Positions 54,557 through 61,717 of a stretch of 64,000 bases of DNA are shown piece by piece. This DNA is from Planosporangium thailandense (GTDB taxonomy: Bacteria > Actinomycetota > Actinomycetes > Mycobacteriales > Micromonosporaceae). The first letter of the stretch is position 1; every line of letters starts with the position of its first letter. The stretch lies in the NCBI RefSeq assembly GCF_011947195.1, contig NZ_JAATVY010000015.1:93670-157669 (forward strand), given 5' to 3'. The notes beneath the pieces are model-generated. The model worked only from the letters and a program-made list of their open reading frames with translations. It searched no databases and was not told the DNA's origin. Position numbers and translations under genes: made by a program.

Positions 54557-57500
54557 CCCGCTCGACCCGGTCGATGTCCATGGTCCCGGTGGCCCTCGGC
54601 GCCCTTCGGGCGCGGCGCGCCCAGACCGCTGTGCTGCTGCTCATCGCGGCGCTGGTGACCGCAGCGGCGGTGGCCGCTCCGTTCTTCGTGCTCGCCGCGA
54701 GCGAATCCCTGGCTGCCCACGACGTGTCGCTCGCACCGGCCGGGCAGCGGCTGGTCACCGCGTCCCGCGCGCTGTCGGTGTCGGACGGGTCGGCGCCGTT
54801 CGACCAGTACCGCTCCGACATCCGCCGCGACCTCCGACTTCCCGGCTTCGACCAGGTGACCGGGGCCACCGCGGACGGGGTGGTCACCGGACCGGCCGGC
54901 AGCGCCGCGTCCCCCCTGGCGGCGCGCGACGACGTCTGCGCGCAGGTGGTGCTGCGGGGCGGATGCCCCACGGGCACCGACGACGCGCTGGTATCCACCC
55001 AGACCGCCGCGGATCTCGGCGTCGGGGTCGGCGACCGGGTCCGGTTCACCACGCCCGCCCGCGACACCCCGCTGGTGCTGCGGGTCAGCGGGCTCTACCA
55101 GCCGCGCGACCCCGCCGCGCCGTACTGGGGCGCGGGCGGCCTGCTGGCGACCGCGACCAGGCCGGCCGCCTCCGCCGCGGCCGACAGGCCCAGGGGAACC
55201 CCGGACGCGGTGTTCGTCACCTGGGACGGCCTGCGCGCTTCCCGGGTCGCCGACGCCAGGTACGCCGTCGACCACATCGCCACCCCGGCCGGGCTGAACG
55301 CGCTCACCGCGGCGGACATCGGCCGGGCCGTCGACGACGGGGCGGCCAGGCTCAAGGCCGACGGGTACCAGCTCGACACCGACCTCCCCCGCCTCGTCGA
55401 CCGGGTCCTGACCGACCAGCGGACGATCCAGCTCGGCGTACCGCTGGGCGCGGGGCAACTGGTGCTGTTCGGGTGGTACGCCCTGTTCCTCGCGGTCACC
55501 GCGGAAGCGACCGCGCGGCGGGCCGACATCGGCCTGCTCAAGCTGCGTGGCCTGCCTCGACGCCGGATCTGGTCGCTGGCCGGCCTGCAGAGCGCGCTGC
55601 CCGTGCTGGCCGGCCTGCTCCCCGGCGTACTGCTGGGCTACCTGCTCGCGCGGGCGCTCGCCGGTGGCGTCGCCGACCCGGGCCAGCGCCGGCTCGCCGT
55701 CGCGCTGGCCGCCGGCGCGGCGGCCGTCGCGGTCCTCGGCGGCCTGCTCGCCGCGCTGATGGCCGAGCGGCGCACGGTCCGCGCCGACGTGGCCGAACTG
55801 CTGCGCCGGACGCCGCGCCGCCCGAAGCCCGGCCGGCGCCGGATCCTGCGAGCCGAGATGGTCGACCTCGCGCTCGCCGCGCTGGCGCTGGCCGCCGTGT
55901 ACCAGGTGCACTCGGCCGGGCAGGGCAGCGGTCTCGTGGTGCTCGCGCCCGGACTCGTCGCGTTCGCGGCCGGGCTGCTGGCCGCGCGGCTGCTCCCGCC
56001 GGTGGCCGCCCGGGTGGCGCGGGCCGGCCTGCGCGGCGGCCGCCTGCGCGCCGCCCTAACCGGCACCTACCTGGCCCGGCGCCCCGGGTTGGGCCGGCTG
56101 TTCGCGCTCGTCGCGATCGCGTCCACGCTGGCCGGGTACGCCGCCCTGGCCTGGGGCACCTCGGCCGCGGCCCGGCACCAGCGGGCCGTCCTGGAGGTGG
56201 GCGCGGACCGGGTGCTCACCGTCGCGCCGGTCGCGACCGGCAGGCTGCTCTCGGCGGTACGGCAGGCCGATCCGTCCGGGCGGTACGCCATGGCCGCGGT
56301 GCAGACGGCCACGAGCGCCGTGCCCGCCGTGCTCGCGGTGGACAGCACCCGGCTGGCCGCGGTGGCCGCCTGGAGCCCGGGGTACGGGTCGGTGCCGGAC
56401 CGGCTCGCCACCCTGCTGCACCCGCCGGCGCCGGCCCCGGTCCCGGTGGTGGCCGACCGGCTGCGGTTCACCGTGACCGTGAACGCGCTCGGTCCCGGGT
56501 CGACGTATCTGACCGCGATCCTGAGCGGCCCGGATGGCCGGCGGGTGCTGGCCGGTTACGGGCCGCTGGCGGTCGGCCGGCACGACTACGAGACGGCCGG
56601 TACGCCCTGTGCCACCCCGCCCGGCTGCCGGCTGGACGGCTTCGCCCTCACCGGCGCGGCGGCGGTCGCGGGTCGGCCCCTGGACGCGCCGGCCCCGGGC
56701 CTGGATCTGGTGCTGCACAGCTTGTCCGGCGCCGGCCTCGCCGACCGTGACCGGTGGCGTCCGAGCACCGATCCGGTTTCCGTGGGCCCGGTGCTCCACA
56801 GTGACCCGAGCGGGCTGCACGTCACGCTACCGGCCGGCGACTCGTTCACCGACGGCGTCCGTCGGGATGGGCAGATCCTCCTGGTCGACGCGCCGACGCC
56901 GGTACCGGTGGTGCTCGCCGGACAGCTCCGTGACGCCGGGTTGGTCGGTGAACCGGCGGTCGGGCTGTTCGCCTCCACCGCGGTGCCGGTCCGGGTCGCC
57001 GCGCAGGTCCCGGTGCTGCCCCGGCTCGGTCGGGCGGGCGCGCTGGTCGACCTGGACTACGCCGACCGACTGGTCGACGACGGCAACGGTCCCCGGGTGT
57101 CGCAGGTGTGGCTGGCCGCCGGCACGCCGGCGGCCGTGGTGGACCGGCTGCGCGCCGCCGGGCTGCGCGTACTCGAGGACGAGACGGTGGGCGGGCGGGC
57201 GGCCCGGTACGCGGGATCCGGGCCGGTGGCGGCGCTGCGCTTCCAGCTCCTCGGTGCGGTGCTCGCGGTGATCCTGGCCGGGGCCGGCGTGGTGCTGGTC
57301 GCGGCGGTGGAGCGCGACCCCCGGGCCGAGGAGCTGACCGCGCTGCGTCACCAGGGCCTGCCGGCGCGGGCCGCCCGTGCGAGCGCCTTCGACGGGTACG
57401 CCTGGTTGACCGGTGCGGCGCTGCTCGCCGGACTGCTGGTCGCCCCGGTGGACCGGCTGGTCACCGGAGCCGTCCTGCCGCTGTTCAGCGACGACTGGCG

Positions 57501-57627
57501 GGTACTGCCGCCGCCTCCGCTGCTGGGGCCGGGCGCGCTGCTGGTGGCCGTCGGTTGCGCCGTGGTACTGATCGGCGCGGCAGCCGGCTTCGCCGGATAC
57601 CAGCTCGCCCGGCGGGTGAGCCGATGA
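54553..57627 (+). CDS. Giant FtsX-type ABC permease, paralogue 1
   Basis: The 1024-residue protein has one N-terminal membrane helix (about 28-50), a large extracytoplasmic domain (about 50-290), and a core helix group with the FtsX features RRADIGLLKLRGLPRRRI (about 320-400). More helices follow near 440-480 and 515-535, then a second extracytoplasmic domain (about 540-890) and a last group of helices (about 895-1015) containing the EELTALRHQGLPARA coupling segment. The second outer domain contains LEVGADRVLTVAPV and RYAMAAVQ, closely mirrored in the next gene. It is probably a mechanotransmission-type transporter half, not a pore for soluble substrates. Confidence 0.92.
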   Translation: MTRSTRSMSMVPVALGALRARRAQTAVLLLIAALVTAAAVAAPFFVLAASESLAAHDVSLAPAGQRLVTASRALSVSDGSAPFDQYRSDIRRDLRLPGFDQVTGATADGVVTGPAGSAASPLAARDDVCAQVVLRGGCPTGTDDALVSTQTAADLGVGVGDRVRFTTPARDTPLVLRVSGLYQPRDPAAPYWGAGGLLATATRPAASAAADRPRGTPDAVFVTWDGLRASRVADARYAVDHIATPAGLNALTAADIGRAVDDGAARLKADGYQLDTDLPRLVDRVLTDQRTIQLGVPLGAGQLVLFGWYALFLAVTAEATARRADIGLLKLRGLPRRRIWSLAGLQSALPVLAGLLPGVLLGYLLARALAGGVADPGQRRLAVALAAGAAAVAVLGGLLAALMAERRTVRADVAELLRRTPRRPKPGRRRILRAEMVDLALAALALAAVYQVHSAGQGSGLVVLAPGLVAFAAGLLAARLLPPVAARVARAGLRGGRLRAALTGTYLARRPGLGRLFALVAIASTLAGYAALAWGTSAAARHQRAVLEVGADRVLTVAPVATGRLLSAVRQADPSGRYAMAAVQTATSAVPAVLAVDSTRLAAVAAWSPGYGSVPDRLATLLHPPAPAPVPVVADRLRFTVTVNALGPGSTYLTAILSGPDGRRVLAGYGPLAVGRHDYETAGTPCATPPGCRLDGFALTGAAAVAGRPLDAPAPGLDLVLHSLSGAGLADRDRWRPSTDPVSVGPVLHSDPSGLHVTLPAGDSFTDGVRRDGQILLVDAPTPVPVVLAGQLRDAGLVGEPAVGLFASTAVPVRVAAQVPVLPRLGRAGALVDLDYADRLVDDGNGPRVSQVWLAAGTPAAVVDRLRAAGLRVLEDETVGGRAARYAGSGPVAALRFQLLGAVLAVILAGAGVVLVAAVERDPRAEELTALRHQGLPARAARASAFDGYAWLTGAALLAGLLVAPVDRLVTGAVLPLFSDDWRVLPPPPLLGPGALLVAVGCAVVLIGAAAGFAGYQLARRVSR

Positions 57628-60600
57628 TCGCGCTGGTCCTCGCCGCGCTGCGGGCCCGACCCGGCCGGGCGCTGGCGCTGTTGCTGCTGACGGTCGCCGC
57701 GGTGGCGGCGGCCGTGGCCGGGCCGGTGTTCCTCGCCGCGGCCGACCGGTCGACGATCGCCGACGAGGTCGCCCACGCCACGCCGTTCGAGCTGACCCTG
57801 CAGGCGCGCGACACCATCGACCTGTGGCAGGAACGCAGCCGCACGTTCGAAAAGGTCGGGCCGCAGCTGGTGTCCGGCCCCGGCCTGACCCCGGTGTTCT
57901 CCGCGGAGTTCGGCGCCTATCTGGACGGGCCGACCGGTGGCGGCGGTACCCGGCTCACCTTCCGGGAGGGGGTCTGCGCGCACCTGCGGATGGTCGAGGG
58001 GCGGTGTCCGGCGGGCACCGGCGAGGTGGTCCTCAGCCGGGCCACCGCGGCGCGGTTCGGCATCCACAACGGACAGCCGGTGGTGGAGCACGAGAGCGTC
58101 GTCACCCGGGACGGGCCGGCCCCCACCGGGCCACCGGCGACCCTGGCCGTCGTGGGCATCTTCGAGATCGGCGATCCGAGCGACCGGTACTGGGCGGACC
58201 AGCACTACTTCGACCCCACCCAGGGCGGCGACGACGCGTTCCGGGTCGGCGAGCCGGTGTTCACCAGCCGCGGGACGGTCGAGGCGCTCCGCCACCACAA
58301 CGAGCTGCAGAAGGTGGACGCGCTGCTCGACCCGGCGACGCTGACTCCGGCGCGGCTGGCCGCGGTCCGGGCCACGATGTCCGCCGTGCGGGCGCGCGCC
58401 GAGCAGAGCCCGATCCCGATCGGCAGCGGCCAGAACCAGATCCAGCTGGGCACCGGCCTCCCCGACCTGCTCGACCGCATCGACGCCGACCGGGCAGGCG
58501 TGCGCGAAGTGGTGCCGCTGGCCGCGATACCGCTGGTGGTGCTGGCCTGGATGGTGCTGCTGCTGGCGGCGGGCGCCGCCACCGACGCCCGCCGCGGCGA
58601 GGTCGCCCTGCTCAAGCTGCGCGGTACCGGCCGGGCCGGCCGGTGGTGGCTGGTACTCGGGGAAAGCGCGCTGGCCGTGCTGGTCGGCGCGCCGCTGGGC
58701 TATCTCGTCGGGTACGCCGTGGTCGCGGCGACGGCCCGGCTGCTGCTGCCGGGCGCCGGCCCGGTGACGCTGTCCGGGCACGCTCTCGGCTGGGCCGCCA
58801 TCGGGGTGCTCGGCGCCGTGGGCGTCACCCTGCTCGCCCAGCGCCGTCCGTTCGCCGCACCGGTCGCCGAACTGCTGCGCCAGGTACCGAGCCGGGGCGG
58901 CGGCTGGCGCGGGCAGGCCCTGGAGGCCGTCCTCTACCCGCTCGCGGTGGCCGCCGTCGTGCAGCTGAGGGCCAATCCCGGCCCGCTGACCGGCGTCGCG
59001 CTGTTCGCGCCCGGCCTGGTCGTGCTCGCGGTCGCGCTGCTGGCGGCCCGGCTGGCCGGACCGGTGATCGGCGCGATCGGACGCCGGGCCATGCGGCGGG
59101 GCCGGCTCGGGGTCGCGCTCGGCGCGCTGCGGCTGGCTCGCCGGGCCGGCGCCGCGCGGCTGCTGGCGCTCCTCGTGATCGCCGTGGCCCAGCTGTGCTT
59201 CGCGGTCACCGCCGCCGGCGTGGCGCAGCGGGCGACCGCCGATCGGGCCGCCGTGGAGCTGGGCGCGGCGCGGGTGCTGACCGTGCTGCCGCTGCCGCGG
59301 ACCGACCTGCTCCGCGCCGTACGCACGGCCGATCCGACGGGCCGGTACGCGATGGCGGCGGCCACTGTGCCGGCGGTCAACGACGGGGACCCGCCGACGC
59401 TGGCCGTCGACGCGACCCGCCTGGCACGCGTCACGACCTGGCTGCCCGAGTTCGGCCCGCTGACCGCGGCGCAAGCGGCCGACCGGCTACGGCCGAAGGG
59501 TGGGTTCGACCCGATCCTGGTACGCGGCCCGTCGATCGGCGTGGAGGCGACCGCGACCGACGTACCCGCGGAGCGGCAACCGCACCTGGTGGTCCATCTC
59601 GCCCCGGTTGCCGGCGGCCCGTCGCAGCCGGCCGACCTCGGTGTGCTGGTGCCCGGCCGGCACCGGTACAGCGCGTCCATCGCGGACTGTCCGGGCGGCT
59701 GCCGGCTCGTCGGTATCGAGGTCGCGCTGTCGGCCAGCACCGACGTGGACCTCGTCCTGCACGGCCTGTACCAGGGTGATCCGGCCACCCCGATCGACGC
59801 CGGGCTGGTCCAGCCTGGACGGTGGCGGGCGCCGGCACCGGGCGCGGCGACCACGGTCCCGACGCTGACGCCGGGGCCGGACGGGCTCGCGGTCAGTCTG
59901 CGCCTGGGCGGGCTGAAGGCGGACCCCTGGATCATGCCGACCTACGGGGTGTACCCGCTGCCCGTGGTCACCGCCGGTCCGCTCACCGGCGACGTGCTGG
60001 GCGGCCCGGACGCGACACCGCAGCGGGTACGCACCGCCGGCACCCTGGCCGTCCTGCCGCAGCTCGGCCGCCGCGGTGTGCTGGTCGATCTGGAGTACGC
60101 CGAGCGGACCGCCCGCGACTCCGGGACAGCGGTCGAGCCGCAGGTGCTGCTCGCCGCTGACGCACCGGACGGGCTGGTGGACAAGCTGCGCCAGGCCGGC
60201 CTGACCGTCGTCGGCAGCAAGACCGACGCCGACCGGGTGCGCTACCTGCAACGCCAGGGTCCGGCCACCGGGCTGCGCTTCCACCTGCTCGCCGGAGCGC
60301 TCGCGATTCTGCTCGCGCTGGGCGGGCTGGCGCTGGTCGCCACCGTCGACCGGCGGACCGGTGGGCAGCTGCGCGCGCTGTGGGTACAGGGTGTGCCCCG
60401 CCCGACCCTCGCAGCGGCGAACCGGTACGGGTACACCGGGCTGGTCCTGGCCGCACTGCTGCTCGGACCGCTCGCGGCCGGCGCCGCCTGGCTGCTGACC
60501 GGCCGGTCGATCCCGCTGTTCGCCGACCGGGCGCAGACCGTTCCGCTCCCCGGCTGGCCGGCGTGGCCGCTGCTCGCCGCCGGCTGGGCCGCGGCCGGCC

Positions 60601-60674
60601 TGGTGCTGCTCGGATCCGCGCTGGTAGCCGCGCGGATATCGGCGGCCGAGCTCGACGACGGCGGCCGGGACTGA
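57624..60674 (+). CDS. Giant FtsX-type ABC permease, paralogue 2
   Basis: The 1016-residue protein has the same architecture as its neighbour: N-terminal helix (MIALVLAALRARPGRALALL), outer domain 1, FtsX core with DARRGEVALLKLRGTGRAGR, outer domain 2 and a terminal helix group. Shared stretches such as LGAARVLTVLPLP and RYAMAAAT show that the two arose by duplication. The ATG overlaps the previous stop. The pair most likely forms a heterodimer. A pair of Cys in CPGGCRLVGIE and in CAHLRMVEGRCPAG suggests disulphides in the outer domains, which are also present in paralogue 1 (CVLRGGCP-like and CATPPGC). Confidence 0.92.
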   Translation: MIALVLAALRARPGRALALLLLTVAAVAAAVAGPVFLAAADRSTIADEVAHATPFELTLQARDTIDLWQERSRTFEKVGPQLVSGPGLTPVFSAEFGAYLDGPTGGGGTRLTFREGVCAHLRMVEGRCPAGTGEVVLSRATAARFGIHNGQPVVEHESVVTRDGPAPTGPPATLAVVGIFEIGDPSDRYWADQHYFDPTQGGDDAFRVGEPVFTSRGTVEALRHHNELQKVDALLDPATLTPARLAAVRATMSAVRARAEQSPIPIGSGQNQIQLGTGLPDLLDRIDADRAGVREVVPLAAIPLVVLAWMVLLLAAGAATDARRGEVALLKLRGTGRAGRWWLVLGESALAVLVGAPLGYLVGYAVVAATARLLLPGAGPVTLSGHALGWAAIGVLGAVGVTLLAQRRPFAAPVAELLRQVPSRGGGWRGQALEAVLYPLAVAAVVQLRANPGPLTGVALFAPGLVVLAVALLAARLAGPVIGAIGRRAMRRGRLGVALGALRLARRAGAARLLALLVIAVAQLCFAVTAAGVAQRATADRAAVELGAARVLTVLPLPRTDLLRAVRTADPTGRYAMAAATVPAVNDGDPPTLAVDATRLARVTTWLPEFGPLTAAQAADRLRPKGGFDPILVRGPSIGVEATATDVPAERQPHLVVHLAPVAGGPSQPADLGVLVPGRHRYSASIADCPGGCRLVGIEVALSASTDVDLVLHGLYQGDPATPIDAGLVQPGRWRAPAPGAATTVPTLTPGPDGLAVSLRLGGLKADPWIMPTYGVYPLPVVTAGPLTGDVLGGPDATPQRVRTAGTLAVLPQLGRRGVLVDLEYAERTARDSGTAVEPQVLLAADAPDGLVDKLRQAGLTVVGSKTDADRVRYLQRQGPATGLRFHLLAGALAILLALGGLALVATVDRRTGGQLRALWVQGVPRPTLAAANRYGYTGLVLAALLLGPLAAGAAWLLTGRSIPLFADRAQTVPLPGWPAWPLLAAGWAAAGLVLLGSALVAARISAAELDDGGRD

Positions 60675-60710
60675 CGGAATGCGCGGGAAGTTCGAGGCGG
60701 GGAGGGAAAC

Positions 60711-61583
60711 GTGACGGGACTGGCGGTCGCCTGCCGGCGGGTCGTGCACATCTACCGGGCTCAGGCCGGCGACGTGGTCGCCCTGGCCGGCGTGGACCTG
60801 TCGATCAACCCGGGAGAGATGCTGGCCCTGGTCGGGCCGTCCGGCTCCGGCAAGTCGACCCTGGTCGCTCTGCTCGCCGGTCTGATGCGCCCGTCCGCGG
60901 GCCGGGTGAACATCGGCACCTACGACATGGGAAAGCTGTCCGACACCGAGATCTCGCGCCTGCGGGGCACCGAGATCGGCGTGGTGCTGCAGGGCGCGGC
61001 GCGCAACCTGCTCGGGTACGCCAGCCTGCACCGCAACATCTGGCTGGCGCAGCGGCAGGCCGCGCGTACCTCGGGCATCCGGCTCGACGACCCGGACCGC
61101 ATCCTCGACCTGGTCGGGCTCGGCGACATGGGCCGTGCCAAGGTCGATGAGCTGGCTCCGGGGGCACGGCAGCGGGCCGCCCTCGCGGTCGGCATCGCGG
61201 CCGGGCCGGGCCTGCTGCTGGTCGACGAGCCGACGTCGCAGCTGGACGTGCGTGGCCGGGACGAGGTGCTCGCAGTACTCGAAACCGTGAACCGGGAGCT
61301 GGGTACCACGATCGTGGTGGTGACCCACGACGGCGAGGTGGGCGCCCGGCTCGGCCGGGCGGTGACCATTCGCGACGGCCGCGTCGGCGCGGAGGGCCGC
61401 GACGGGGAGGACTTCGCGGTGGTGGCCGGCGACGGGACCGTCCAGCTGCCCCCGGAGGTGCTCGGGGCGTTCCCGCCGGGCACCCTGTTCAAGGTGGACC
61501 ACGAGGACGGGACCGTGTCGTTGGTGGCCGGCGGGGCACACCGTACGCTCACGGGGCCGGACGCCGCGGATCCCCCGGCCTGA
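60711..61583 (+). CDS. ABC ATPase with degenerate signature motif
   Basis: The 290-residue ATPase has Walker A GPSGSGKS (42-49), Q-loop VLQGAARN and Walker B LLLVDEPTSQLD, with a switch His in VVTHDGE, but the signature LSGGQ is replaced by LAPGA (148-152). In a heterodimer with the first ATPase of the operon this would make one of the two ATP sites degenerate, known from several heterodimeric ABC transporters. A C-terminal extension of about 60 residues (VQLPPEVLGAFPPGTLFKVD) forms a small extra domain. GGGGAGGG precedes the GTG start. Confidence 0.92.
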   Translation: MTGLAVACRRVVHIYRAQAGDVVALAGVDLSINPGEMLALVGPSGSGKSTLVALLAGLMRPSAGRVNIGTYDMGKLSDTEISRLRGTEIGVVLQGAARNLLGYASLHRNIWLAQRQAARTSGIRLDDPDRILDLVGLGDMGRAKVDELAPGARQRAALAVGIAAGPGLLLVDEPTSQLDVRGRDEVLAVLETVNRELGTTIVVVTHDGEVGARLGRAVTIRDGRVGAEGRDGEDFAVVAGDGTVQLPPEVLGAFPPGTLFKVDHEDGTVSLVAGGAHRTLTGPDAADPPA

Positions 61584-61602
61584 CCGGCCGGCCGGAAATA
61601 CC

Positions 61603-61629
61603 TCAAGGCCCCGGTCCATCGACCGATTT
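61603..61629 (+). promoter_or_regulatory. Flagellar-sigma (FliA/WhiG-type) promoter candidate for the PAS-GGDEF-EAL gene
   Basis: TCAA, 15 bases, ACCGATTT resembles TAAA-N15-GCCGATAA: three of four -35 and five of eight -10 positions match. The start codon is about 88 bases downstream. The match is weaker than that at 34205-34231. Confidence 0.4.
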
Positions 61630-61717
61630 GCTAAGCCGACGCCATCCTCGCCCGGACCGCAGGAACTAAAAGACCAGCGTCTGCCGGGCCAGACCGGGCA
61701 CGATCGGAGTGCACGCG

